This document shows, piece after piece, positions 1 through 8,199 of a stretch of 34,799 nucleotides of DNA (within the stretch, counting starts at the first letter, position 1; each line of letters starts with the position of its first letter). The DNA lies in assembly GCA_012960135.1 (NCBI GenBank), contig DUBW01000070.1, positions 8,300 to 43,098 of the forward strand, read 5' to 3'. This DNA comes from Methyloprofundus sp. (lineage in GTDB: Bacteria; Pseudomonadota; Gammaproteobacteria; Methylococcales; Methylomonadaceae). A model generated the notes under the pieces. The model was not told where the DNA came from, did not search any database, and saw nothing but the letters and a program-made list of their open reading frames with translations. Both the position numbers and the translations under genes were made by a program.

Positions 1-1
1 A

Positions 2-115
2 CGCCCCTACGCCTTCTGGGGACTACCAGCCCTCGCGTTCGCTCTCCATAGCTGGCAGCGATGGTTTCAGCTAATCTTATCAATCGCGAGGGTCATTACT
101 TTTAAGGGAAACTAG
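2..115 (+). CDS. possible 3' end of a gene entering from the left edge
   Basis: One plus-strand frame stays open from the window edge for about 37 codons and ends at a TAG near 113-115. The peptide is hydrophobic and aromatic-rich (Trp, Phe, Leu), as at the end of a membrane protein. No family is recognisable from so short a piece and chance is not excluded. The following gene is on the opposite strand, so this would be a convergent neighbour. Confidence 0.25.
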   Translation, partial: RPYAFWGLPALAFALHSWQRWFQLILSIARVITFKGN

Positions 116-121
116 AGAAGT

Positions 122-649
122 TCACTTAATCAGCCCTGAATAAGGTTTAAGATGGTCAGTATTATGTTGTCTGCAGGCAGTTAATAGGTAGGTTATGCCG
201 TCAATCGTAACTGAAGCATCTTCCAATGTGGTTTGACGTTTACACCTTGTCCCCTTGGCAGTACCTACCTGGCACTGTTCACTATCATCTTTTAAATCAA
301 TGATGGTCTCGTTTGTTGCTGGTGCAATTGCTGGGGGTGTATCTTCCGTTGTCGTTGTCGTTGTTGTTGTATCTGTATCCTGAAGGATTGTTGGGTTCGG
401 TTCTTCGGGTTCTGCGGGGGTAGTTATGACTTGTTCTTGCAGCTCAGGGGTAGGCGACTCCGCATCTAAATTAATGGGGGGAACGCAATTGAGTTGTTTT
501 CTGAAAATAAAGATAAAAGCAGCAATCGCTAAAAAAGGCCAGACCGGGACAAGGCTGGTAAAAGATTCGTCGGCTGCGAATGCACTTCCAGAACCAAGAA
601 TAATAATAGTTGCAAGGAGTGGTGTTGAGATACTTTTTTGAGTGAGCAT
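122..649 (-). CDS. membrane-anchored protein with poly-Thr linker and C-terminal Cys/His module
   Basis: No function is known. The 175-residue product starts with a signal-peptide-like segment ending in Ala-Phe-Ala, then a hydrophobic stretch at about residues 35-50 followed by Arg-Lys. Next comes a Pro/Glu/Thr-rich linker with an uninterrupted run of nine Thr (about 93-101). The C-terminal module has Cys126, Cys136, Cys159 and His162. The spacing Cys-x9-Cys-x-Arg ... Cys-x2-His resembles the small DUF5763-type zinc-finger-like module; this is pattern recognition, not a search. I start at the ATG at 649 because a GGGAAG lies just upstream of it; an in-frame ATG at 685 has no ribosome site. 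The plausible arrangement is an inner-membrane anchor, a flexible linker and a small metal-binding head. Confidence 0.7.
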   Translation of the reverse strand: MLTQKSISTPLLATIIILGSGSAFAADESFTSLVPVWPFLAIAAFIFIFRKQLNCVPPINLDAESPTPELQEQVITTPAEPEEPNPTILQDTDTTTTTTTTEDTPPAIAPATNETIIDLKDDSEQCQVGTAKGTRCKRQTTLEDASVTIDGITYLLTACRQHNTDHLKPYSGLIK

Positions 650-834
650 TATTGTCTTCCCGTTTGGATGAACTATTGCATTCATCTTGTTTCAAAGGTT
701 CTAAAAATAACACAGTCGGAGTGATTTATAAAATATTTCCTGATTATCTTCCAGTTATAGTTTCTCTGCAAAGTGGTTAAATTAATCAGAATAATATACA
801 AAAGCTTAAATCAGTAAAAAGCGAGGGAAAGCGA

Positions 835-1092
835 ATGGCAAATGATAATTGCAAAATAATTCACAGCAATCATCCCATTACATTTTATGTGCCAATGATT
901 TTTAGGGGTTTATTCGTGCTTTTGGTGTCTGTGATAATTTTTCATTGTAATGGGCGACAATCATAGCCTTTGCTTTACTTTTTATTGAAGGTATTTCAAG
1001 CGATAACTTTGTCCCGGGAATCGGTTGTTGGGTATTTATATTAAGCTATATGATTTTTGGTTTCTGGGGGGCTACCAGATTTATAGCGGCGT
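835..1092 (+). pseudogene. small membrane protein gene broken by a frameshift
   Basis: An ATG at 835 sits nine bases after a GAGGGA ribosome site and encodes 43 residues, ending in a hydrophobic stretch at a TAG near 964-966. A second frame opens after a stop near 948 and encodes a further hydrophobic stretch of about 45 residues, ending at a TAA near 1090-1092. Joining the two near 948 gives one small protein with about three membrane spans and a basic start. I read this as one gene with a single indel. Two independent chance frames are possible. The rest of the 686-1131 gap shows nothing else I can support. Confidence 0.3.
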
Positions 1093-1131
1093 AAGTCTAA
1101 TAAACTATACAAAATCTATATTGATTAACGC

Positions 1132-1170
1132 TACAGAAAGCACAGAGAAAAGACCCTCTGCCTTTCTGTA
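1132..1170 (-). terminator. hairpin after the M16 protease gene
   Basis: TACAGAAAG at 1132-1140 is exactly complementary to CTTTCTGTA at 1162-1170, and CAGAG/CTCTG extends the stem inside. The hairpin lies 12-50 bases past the stop codon of the minus-strand M16 gene, so a transcript-ending or RNA-stabilising role is likely. It lacks a clean U run, so it may not be a classical intrinsic terminator. Confidence 0.45.
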
Positions 1171-1181
1171 AGGAAAAATGA

Positions 1182-4052
1182 TTACAGCTTATTATGCTCG
1201 CGCTTGAAGGTATCAATATCAGTAATCAATTCGGGATCAGAAAAATCATCATTTATAAATTGATTCCCAAGTGCATAGCTGCGGAGCTGTCGAGGGTTGT
1301 CTATTAGCCAGTCTTTGTATACTGCAATTAACCGCTCTTTATCAATTTGGCCAACGGCTTCGGCTAAGCGTTCCCGGGTATCAAAGTCAATGTTTTCGCG
1401 ATCGATTTCTAGCCAGTTCTGGTAGCTTCTTTTGTGCAGGCTTTTGTTTTTTTCCATTAATCGGGTGATTAATCCGGCCTTATAGCTTTCCAGATCATCC
1501 TCTGAAATAGCTTGTAACTCTTCAAGGTAGGAGGTAATAAAGGCATGGTAACGAGCCTCTATTTCTGGAGCAGAAATAACCGGGGATTGCATGATAAAAA
1601 TGATTCCCGGCATGTCTTTCATAGGCAGGGCCGCGGCGCCTAGGTTGTAGGCCAGTTGCTGACGGGTACGCAGGTCGGCAAAGAATGCAGGTCCTATAAT
1701 CCGGCCTAATAATTGTGCCTCAGCTTGTGCAGCGGCGCTTTTATTAACACCCTGGAAATAGAGCGCTAAGGCGGCGTCATGGTTATCGATAGTCAATCTA
1801 CGCGCCTGCAAAGAGTCGCCTGCTAACTGAATAATACCCGCAGCAGGGACTCGCGGTGCATCTGCTGGTAAAGCAAATTCCTGGCTTAGCATGGCTGCAA
1901 TAGTTTCAGCTTCGCTGGCAGTGTTATTTCCCTGTAGCAGCATGGTGACGTGCAGTTGTTTTAAAAATGCTTCTGCAAATAGCGTTAGATCTTCGCGTGT
2001 TAGGCTGGATAAAGCGCTTAACTTTTGTTCATTAGTCCAGCGCCTCTCAATCAGCGTACGTTTAAGTTCGGCGAGTACTTGTTTAAAAGGTTGCTGTTTT
2101 TTTGCGTTGGTTAATTTCTGCTGGTAGCGCGCTTTTAGAATATTAAAACGTTTTACGGTGATTTCCGGTGCTTTGATGTCCGCTATAATCTGTTCTAGTA
2201 ATACCGGTTGCTTTTGATCGTAGCCAGAAAGCGCAATGCTCATACCTCGCTCTGTCGCATAAATAGAATAACTTAGCCCCGCTAGGCGCGCAGGGTAGGC
2301 ATAGCTATTGAGTTGCTTCTTGATAATTCCGGTTAATAGCGCGGTTAATAAACTATCCTTTGGAGTTTTATTGGCAATAGGCGACTGTAGTGCGATATAC
2401 AGGTTGCTACGCGGTACATTAAAGCTGGTGTCTAATTGATGCCAAAGATCTAGACTGGAGTTTTGAAGGATTAACTCGGGATGTGCGGGAGTCGCCTGTT
2501 CTGGCGCTGGTTGTGCTGTCTTCAGGTTTAATTCATTGGGAATAAAGGGATTGGCAGCAGGCAATGACAGCGCTGGATCGATGGGTGACTCGTTCCATGT
2601 TTGAATCGTCTCCGCTGCAATGGGAGTAATTTGATATTCAACTTGATAGTTTTTTTCCGTGCTATCGGTTTTGATGTCTTGTGAATTCAGCGCTACGAGT
2701 ACGCGCTCAGGTGTTAACTGGGCTATTAGTTGCGCGCTGAGTTCAGGTTTAAATTGCTCAATAATATAAGGGCCGCGCAATATATCCTCTGGGGCGTAAT
2801 ACTGTAAATTACGAGCTAGCCCGGTCACTGTGCTACTGGCATCGTGTTGTTCTTGATAGCGAAATTGCAGTGCCGCCATCTGGCTTTGTTCCTGAAATAG
2901 CCATTCTTGAATTTCATTATTTTGTAACAGCCTGATGTATTGAAAAACAATACCAATAATTTCATCGGTATGCTGTAAGCCAAGGAGGGTTAGATTAATG
3001 CCAAGGTGGAGGCTTGATTCCTGGGCATTATTACTAATACCAATGGATGCGCTAAGTTCATCTGCCCAGCCTTTTTCTTTTAACAACGCAAGGATACTGC
3101 CTTTGCCCTCATGCCCAAGTAAAGACTGAAAATAAGCGCTGGGCTTAGCTAGATAATGAGATTGCACTTCAGGTAATGGAAAAATAAGATTGAGTTCACG
3201 CTTTTCCTGTAGCGATTTAATATTAATTTGTTGCGCCATTTGCGCTTGAGTCAATAAGGGCTGGCTAAATACTTTTTTCTCGGCGTTATGGTCAGGAATG
3301 GCAGAAAATTTATCGGTGACCCATTTTTTTAAAACGGGTAATGGCTCATTAGCAAGCACGACCAAAGTCATTAAATTAGCTGAATAATGGGTGTTATAAA
3401 ATGTCAGCAGGTCATCTCGAACTAGGTCGCTTTCTCTATCAGCTAGTGTTTCCAGGCTGCCGACGCTGAATTTTGCATAAGGACTTTTAGGGTTAAGCGC
3501 TTGTTGTATGCCGGCATAAAAACGTCGGTTTTCGGTTTTTATTTTGCCTAGGTATTCAGAGTTGACGGCATTTTTTTCGCGCTCTACAAATTCAGCATTA
3601 AATAGCGGCGCGGTAAAAAACTGACTGAAACGGTCTAATGTAGGTTCCAGTGAGGAATTTTCTATGTCAAAAAAATAGTTGGTATGCTCTTTGGCCGTAA
3701 AGGCATTTCTAGAGCCGCCGTGCTGAGCAATAAAAGTTTGATATTCGTCTGCATCCGGATATTTCTCAGTCCCTAAGAAAAGCATATGTTCCAGGAAATG
3801 TGCCAGACCAGCCCGGTCTTCAGGATCGCTGGCGCTACCAACAAAAACATCTAATGACGCCGCTGCTTTTTTCGTCTCTGGGTCGGATATAATCAGTACT
3901 TTCAAGCCATTATTGAGGGTAAAGGCTTGATAGTGACGGCTATCGTTCTGGCTTTGGATTATGTTTTTTGATTCCATTGTTGGTGGTATTGAAGTGCAAG
4001 CGCTAGTTAATAGTAAAACTAAAAGAAGAGGAAGTTTAAAATAAGCAAACAT
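1182..4052 (-). CDS. M16 family (insulinase/pitrilysin-type) zinc protease, lipoprotein
   Basis: This is a large peptide-degrading metalloprotease of the pitrilysin/insulysin family, about 956 residues, close to the usual size (E. coli protease III is about 960). The inverted zinc motif His-Phe-Leu-Glu-His is at about 85-89 and the distal zinc ligand is probably Glu166 in Asn-Ala-Val-Asn-Ser-Glu. The C-terminal half shows the degenerate M16 repeats, including the Leu-Arg-Thr-Arg-Gln-Gln-Leu-Ala-Tyr segment that helps close the chamber. The N-terminus is a short signal peptide ending Leu-Thr-Ser-Ala-Cys, a slightly unusual lipobox that suggests lipid anchoring at Cys19. The start is the ATG at 4052; the in-frame TTG at 4076 would disturb the signal peptide. 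The upstream ATP-grasp-like gene is on the same strand, 183 bases away. Confidence 0.92.
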   Translation of the reverse strand: MFAYFKLPLLLVLLLTSACTSIPPTMESKNIIQSQNDSRHYQAFTLNNGLKVLIISDPETKKAAASLDVFVGSASDPEDRAGLAHFLEHMLFLGTEKYPDADEYQTFIAQHGGSRNAFTAKEHTNYFFDIENSSLEPTLDRFSQFFTAPLFNAEFVEREKNAVNSEYLGKIKTENRRFYAGIQQALNPKSPYAKFSVGSLETLADRESDLVRDDLLTFYNTHYSANLMTLVVLANEPLPVLKKWVTDKFSAIPDHNAEKKVFSQPLLTQAQMAQQINIKSLQEKRELNLIFPLPEVQSHYLAKPSAYFQSLLGHEGKGSILALLKEKGWADELSASIGISNNAQESSLHLGINLTLLGLQHTDEIIGIVFQYIRLLQNNEIQEWLFQEQSQMAALQFRYQEQHDASSTVTGLARNLQYYAPEDILRGPYIIEQFKPELSAQLIAQLTPERVLVALNSQDIKTDSTEKNYQVEYQITPIAAETIQTWNESPIDPALSLPAANPFIPNELNLKTAQPAPEQATPAHPELILQNSSLDLWHQLDTSFNVPRSNLYIALQSPIANKTPKDSLLTALLTGIIKKQLNSYAYPARLAGLSYSIYATERGMSIALSGYDQKQPVLLEQIIADIKAPEITVKRFNILKARYQQKLTNAKKQQPFKQVLAELKRTLIERRWTNEQKLSALSSLTREDLTLFAEAFLKQLHVTMLLQGNNTASEAETIAAMLSQEFALPADAPRVPAAGIIQLAGDSLQARRLTIDNHDAALALYFQGVNKSAAAQAEAQLLGRIIGPAFFADLRTRQQLAYNLGAAALPMKDMPGIIFIMQSPVISAPEIEARYHAFITSYLEELQAISEDDLESYKAGLITRLMEKNKSLHKRSYQNWLEIDRENIDFDTRERLAEAVGQIDKERLIAVYKDWLIDNPRQLRSYALGNQFINDDFSDPELITDIDTFKREHNKL

Positions 4053-4235
4053 AGATGGGGGATATTTTGTTAACAAGTATTGTCGGTTATAACTAATGGT
4101 GGGTTTTGTTTGGTAGTTTTACAAGTCCTTTGTAAGCAAAATTAATTTAAATTCAAAGATTAACAGTAGTTCGCTAGAAACTTGCGAACAATGAGGGAAG
4201 GCGGAAGTGCTGATGTTCCGAAAGCTTCATACAGA

Positions 4236-5336
4236 CTACGTTAACTTGATTTTACTAAAGCCGCCATTCGCGGTACGTAAATTTGTCACCTGACCTTGGT
4301 ATAGCCTAGCGCTGACCGCAAGAATAGTCTTGCGATAGACAAATAGCCGAAAATCGGTTTTGAATTTTTCGCCATCTGGCGCATGGGTAATGCTCGGCTT
4401 GATACGATGCTGAACTAAAGTGGCATGAGGCTCCAGGCTAATAAATTTTTTTTTAGTTAGCTTATCACCTACATAAACACCTTGACTGGCATAGCCGGTT
4501 GTCGGTTTAAATACTTTGTGTTTGCGCTCAGCCCATAAAGTCTCTTTAGGGAGTGCATGAAGTAGCTGGGTGTGCGGGATTGCCTGTTGTAAACGAGCGA
4601 TAGTGGCGGGTGCTAGGAAATCATCAAAGAACTCAGCATAGGACCAGTCCGCCATGCGTTGCTTATCTGCTAATAACCCATAAACGCGGGGGTTAGGCGT
4701 TAAGCAGACCATCTGCTGCTGCCATGCTATCGCGATATGCTGCATTTCTGGCGTGTTTAAATAAAAATCACAATGGCGATTGTAAATCAGGTCGATAGTT
4801 TGACCTTGATAACACAGGCGGTTGTCTTTTATTTCTAGCTGGGCAGGGTCGACAATAACGGTATTAATGCCAACTTGCTGAAATAATTTGGCATATATCT
4901 GCATTTCAGGATAAAGAAATTGCTCTTCGGGTTGGTGATCAATAATGGCAATTAATTGCGGCTGGGCCTGTTTGTCTTGACGAAATAACCGATATTCTTG
5001 CAGGAAGGTGCTTAATAACTTGTCGCCAAGCTTGCTGGGAAAGAACTGTGCGTCGGGGGCATAACTGCGCGCTGGATACCATAAGCCACCTGCATTGGTA
5101 TTGACTTCAATCAGCTTGACCTGTTGCGTTTCATCGATATGAAAGTCATAGCCCATTAATACCGAGAAATAGCCAGGTTCAATCTGAGCATTCCTGGGTA
5201 GTTTGGCTAATAGTGGTGGGTATGCCGGATTTTCGCTAAGGTTTTGTAAGTCCCGCACTAGCTGTATCATTTGCTTTAAGCAGTGGAGTGGTAGCTGGGC
5301 TGTGTGAGGGCTGATGCCGTGTTGTTGATTTTCCAT
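4236..5336 (-). CDS. ATP-grasp-like ligase of unknown substrate
   Basis: The 366-residue soluble protein has no signal peptide. A Tyr-Asp-Phe-His ... Leu-Ile-Glu-Val-Asn-Thr-Asn-Ala-Gly-Gly segment at about 64-84 looks like the Mg-binding Glu-x-Asn end of an ATP-grasp domain. A Lys-Pro-x-x-Gly-Tyr-Ala-Ser-x-Gly-Val stretch at about 275-290 looks like the nucleotide-binding Lys and flexible Gly loop. In a normal ATP-grasp the Lys/Gly loop precedes the Glu-x-Asn. Here the order is reversed, as in circularly permuted ATP-grasps of the glutathionylspermidine-synthase type. An acid-amine or peptide ligase is inferred; the substrate is unknown. The gene is divergent from pssA with only 84 bases between starts, and upstream of the M16 protease on the same strand. 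Confidence 0.75.
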   Translation of the reverse strand: MENQQHGISPHTAQLPLHCLKQMIQLVRDLQNLSENPAYPPLLAKLPRNAQIEPGYFSVLMGYDFHIDETQQVKLIEVNTNAGGLWYPARSYAPDAQFFPSKLGDKLLSTFLQEYRLFRQDKQAQPQLIAIIDHQPEEQFLYPEMQIYAKLFQQVGINTVIVDPAQLEIKDNRLCYQGQTIDLIYNRHCDFYLNTPEMQHIAIAWQQQMVCLTPNPRVYGLLADKQRMADWSYAEFFDDFLAPATIARLQQAIPHTQLLHALPKETLWAERKHKVFKPTTGYASQGVYVGDKLTKKKFISLEPHATLVQHRIKPSITHAPDGEKFKTDFRLFVYRKTILAVSARLYQGQVTNLRTANGGFSKIKLT

Positions 5337-5420
5337 ATTGCGGCGTATTCTTGCATGGAATGGAGATAAACTAAATATATGATTATATTGAGTGTGGTTT
5401 TCGTATTAGCGATGCCTTAA

Positions 5421-6215
5421 ATGCTATATAATACTAAGGAAATTCAAACAACTGAACCCTTAGATATGACTGAATTGGATCAGAAAAGTTCAAAAAAACG
5501 TAGACGCGGTATTTATTTATTACCTAACCTGTTTACCACAGGTGGCTTATTTTCAGGTTTTTACGCGATAGCTTCGGCGATTTCAGGGCACTATGAAACA
5601 GCGGCAATTTTAATTTTTGTGTCTTTGATATTAGATGGGCTGGATGGGCGTGTTGCACGTATGACAAATACCCAAAGTGATTTCGGTGCCGAATACGACA
5701 GTATGGCGGATATGGTTTCTTTTGGTGTTGCACCTGCTATCGTTATGTATTTATGGGCTTTATCTTCATTAGGCCAAGCAGGTTTAATTGGTGCTTTCGT
5801 GCATTTGGCGGGTGGCGCATTACGTCTGGCGCGATTTAATACCCAGTTGGCAACACAGGATAAACGCTATTTTCAAGGCTTGCCCAGTCCTGCGGCGGCA
5901 GCGATATTAGCTGGGCTGGTATGGATTAGTGAGAAATATGCATATGGTATCGATGGCTGGCCATGGTTAGTCTTAATTATGACGGTGGCAACGGGTTTAT
6001 TAATGGTCAGTAACTTTCGATATTATAGTTTTAAGGACATCAACCTGCACGGTAAAGTGCCTTTCGTGGTGTTGATTGGCGTTATGTTGGGTTTTGCGAT
6101 TACCTTGTCAAACCCGGCGACGATTTTATTTTTATTTTTCTTTGGTTATGCCTTGTCAGGTCCTGTTATGACTATGTTATTATTACGTCGTAAGCGACAA
6201 GATCGCATGAATTAA
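5421..6215 (+). CDS. pssA: CDP-diacylglycerol-serine O-phosphatidyltransferase
   Basis: The protein makes phosphatidylserine, the precursor of phosphatidylethanolamine, from CDP-diacylglycerol and serine in the inner membrane. The CDP-alcohol phosphatidyltransferase signature is complete: Asp-Gly-x2-Gly-Arg-x-Ala-Arg, then Gly-x3-Asp-x3-Asp, in the span after the second helix. About eight hydrophobic helices follow a Lys/Arg-rich N-terminus and the Arg-Gly-Ile-Tyr-Leu-Leu-Pro-Asn start typical of this polytopic type (unlike the soluble E. coli enzyme). The start is uncertain: ATG at 5421 gives 264 residues, ATG at 5466 gives 249. Neither has a good ribosome site, and a TATAAT at 5427-5432 could be a promoter -10 box favouring 5466. 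Confidence 0.93.
   Translation: MLYNTKEIQTTEPLDMTELDQKSSKKRRRGIYLLPNLFTTGGLFSGFYAIASAISGHYETAAILIFVSLILDGLDGRVARMTNTQSDFGAEYDSMADMVSFGVAPAIVMYLWALSSLGQAGLIGAFVHLAGGALRLARFNTQLATQDKRYFQGLPSPAAAAILAGLVWISEKYAYGIDGWPWLVLIMTVATGLLMVSNFRYYSFKDINLHGKVPFVVLIGVMLGFAITLSNPATILFLFFFGYALSGPVMTMLLLRRKRQDRMN
5427..5432 (+). promoter_or_regulatory. possible -10 box before pssA
   Basis: A perfect TATAAT lies between the two candidate pssA start codons. No convincing -35 box is visible at 16-18 bases spacing. If it is real, transcription would begin near 5439 and translation must start at 5466. Confidence 0.25.
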
Positions 6216-6498
6216 CAAATCAAGTAGATATTACAATCAATTTAAGACTATGATCACCAAGCAAAAGGCAATACCTTTTTTCCTTTCAGCAAGTTGCCTA
6301 GGCCGCCATCTGCCCTACTGGGCATCTCTCTAATATTCTCTAATAAACATCGATACGGGTTCAGCGCGACAATTTCCCGGCAAACACAAACAGCCGGGAA
6401 TAACGCATAGAAGCTCGAATTCAGAGCTGTAAACATAAATAGATCCGTATCATATTTCACAAGCTGGCGAAATACAGCCACTATGAATGGAATTTCCC
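6216..6498. other. leuA upstream region, no clear attenuator
   Basis: This stretch separates pssA from leuA. I looked for a leader peptide with a leucine-codon run, a T-box and a terminator and found none on the plus strand. There is a small hairpin, TTCCCGG/CCGGGAA, around 6371-6399, without a U run, and a short AGCTC/GAGCT hairpin further on. A 75-codon minus-strand open frame (6254-6481) has no recognisable features and is probably chance. Confidence 0.4.
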
Positions 6499-8034
6499 AT
6501 GAAAGATAAATTAATAATATTTGATACGACTTTGCGTGATGGCGAGCAAAGTCCTGGTGCGTCTATGACGCGTGATGAAAAAGTACGCATTGCCCGTGCC
6601 TTGGAAAGATTAAAAGTTGATGTGATTGAAGCTGGCTTTCCAGCAGCAAGCGCCGGAGACTTTGAAGCGGTGCAAGCCGTTGCTGAAGCGGTCAAAGATA
6701 GTACCGTCTGTGGTTTGGCGCGGGCTTTGGATAGAGATATAGACAGGGCGGGCGAAGCCTTGAAACACGCGAAGAGCTCGCGTATTCATACCTTTATTGC
6801 AACGTCACCGATTCATATGCAAATGAAGTTGAAAATGTCGCCTGAGCAGGTGATTGAACATGCGGTAAAAGCAGTAAAACGCGCCAGGCAATATACCGAT
6901 AATGTCGAATTTTCTCCCGAAGATGCAGGGCGCTCTGAAGAAGATTTTTTGTGCCGAATATTAGAAGCGGTTATTGATGCGGGTGCAACGACCTTAAATA
7001 TTCCGGATACTGTGGGCTATAGCATTCCGGCTGATTTTGGTGCGATGATTGCCAGCTTAAGGACGCGTATTCCGAATGCTGATAAAGCCGTTTTTTCAGT
7101 ACATTGCCATAATGATTTAGGTTTGGCTGTGGCAAATTCCTTGTCTGCGGTGATGAATGGCGCAAGGCAGGTGGAATGTACCATTAATGGCTTAGGCGAG
7201 CGCGCGGGAAATGCGGCTTTAGAAGAGATTGTGATGGCTATTAAGACGCGGCACGATGTGTTTACCTGTGATACCCGCTTGGATACGCGGGAAATTGTCA
7301 CTTGCTCTAAATTAATATCCAGCATCACTGGCTTTCCAGTACAGCCGAATAAAGCCATCGTAGGCGCGAATGCCTTTGCGCATGAATCCGGTATTCATCA
7401 GGATGGCGTATTAAAACATCGTGAGACCTATGAGATTATGCGTGCCGAAGATGTCGGCTGGTCAGAAAACCGTATGGTCTTGGGCAAGCATTCGGGACGT
7501 AATGCCTTTAAAAGCCGCATGACTGAATTAGGCTTTGAGTTTCATAGTGAGTCGGAATTAAATGATGCCTTTTATCGCTTTAAGCAATTAGCAGATAAAA
7601 AACATGAAATTTTTGATGAAGACTTACAAGCCTTAATTACCGAGGTTAATACCGATAGCGAAGAAGAACATTTTAAATTAATCGCCTTAAAAGTGTGCTC
7701 TGAAACGGGAGAAACACCCAGCGCTACGGTGACTGTTAAAGTCGGTGAGCAAGAGTTTAGCGCTGATTCGGAAGGTAGTGGAGCAGTCGATGCTGGCTTA
7801 AAGGCAATCGATTCGATTGTTAAGTCAGGTGCTTCTTTAGAACTTTATTCTGTCAACAGTCTCACTAATGGTACGGATGCCCAGGGTGAAGTGACTGTGC
7901 GCTTGGAAAAAGGTGGACGTGTTGTAAATGGCTTAGGTGCCGACACCGATATTGTGATCGCGTCTGCAAAAGCCTATATTAATGCCTTGAACAAGTTGGA
8001 AAATAAAGGTGTAAAACAACACCCACAGGTGTAG
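6499..8034 (+). CDS. leuA: 2-isopropylmalate synthase
   Basis: This enzyme catalyses the first committed step of leucine synthesis: acetyl-CoA plus 2-oxoisovalerate gives 2-isopropylmalate. The start motif [13 protein letters not shown] (residues 8-20) carries the substrate Arg and metal Asp. The His-x-His metal site appears in Ser-Val-His-Cys-His-Asn-Asp and Gly-Leu-Gly-Glu-Arg-Ala-Gly-Asn follows. Residues from about 390 form the LeuA allosteric dimer domain, so feedback inhibition by leucine is expected. At 511 residues it is full length. I chose the ATG at 6499 over 6487 because GGAA lies 5-8 bases before it and the protein then starts as its relatives do. No other leu gene is in the window. 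Confidence 0.97.
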   Translation: MKDKLIIFDTTLRDGEQSPGASMTRDEKVRIARALERLKVDVIEAGFPAASAGDFEAVQAVAEAVKDSTVCGLARALDRDIDRAGEALKHAKSSRIHTFIATSPIHMQMKLKMSPEQVIEHAVKAVKRARQYTDNVEFSPEDAGRSEEDFLCRILEAVIDAGATTLNIPDTVGYSIPADFGAMIASLRTRIPNADKAVFSVHCHNDLGLAVANSLSAVMNGARQVECTINGLGERAGNAALEEIVMAIKTRHDVFTCDTRLDTREIVTCSKLISSITGFPVQPNKAIVGANAFAHESGIHQDGVLKHRETYEIMRAEDVGWSENRMVLGKHSGRNAFKSRMTELGFEFHSESELNDAFYRFKQLADKKHEIFDEDLQALITEVNTDSEEEHFKLIALKVCSETGETPSATVTVKVGEQEFSADSEGSGAVDAGLKAIDSIVKSGASLELYSVNSLTNGTDAQGEVTVRLEKGGRVVNGLGADTDIVIASAKAYINALNKLENKGVKQHPQV

Positions 8035-8061
8035 TTAGTTTTCTGTTATAAAAGATGTAAA

Positions 8062-8129
8062 TGTAGGGTGTGGCTTGAGCCTGAATTCTTATAGAGTATG
8101 ATAAAGGCGGGCTAAAGTAGTGCCCTACA
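8062..8129. repeat. REP-like imperfect inverted repeat
   Basis: TGTAGGG at 8062-8068 pairs with CCCTACA at 8123-8129, and the inner arms GGCTTGAGCC and GGCGGGCT extend the fold. The TGTAGGGTG-type arms are reminiscent of dispersed intergenic repeats in gammaproteobacterial genomes. It lies just after leuA. No second copy with the same arms was seen in this window. Confidence 0.45.
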
Positions 8130-8154
8130 ACGTTTTTATTGAAATAATAACGTT
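8129..8154. terminator. near-perfect AT-rich inverted repeat between leuA and the UDG gene
   Basis: AACGTTTTTATT at 8129-8140 faces AATAATAACGTT at 8143-8154 with one mismatch and a two-base centre. It could fold as a long hairpin, or be a palindromic protein-binding site in the leader of the next gene (ATG at 8200). The role is undecided. Confidence 0.35.
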
Positions 8155-8199
8155 AGCTGATTAATCTATAGATATTAACCCGTAGAGTAAAGCTTGGTC

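Noticed and set aside
471-713. Alternative frames overlapping the first membrane protein
   Set aside because: They overlap a gene with signal peptide, membrane helix and ordered C-terminal module and have no features of their own.
6254-6481. 75-codon minus-strand frame upstream of leuA
   Set aside because: No ribosome site, no recognisable domain, and it lies in the leuA leader. Probably chance.
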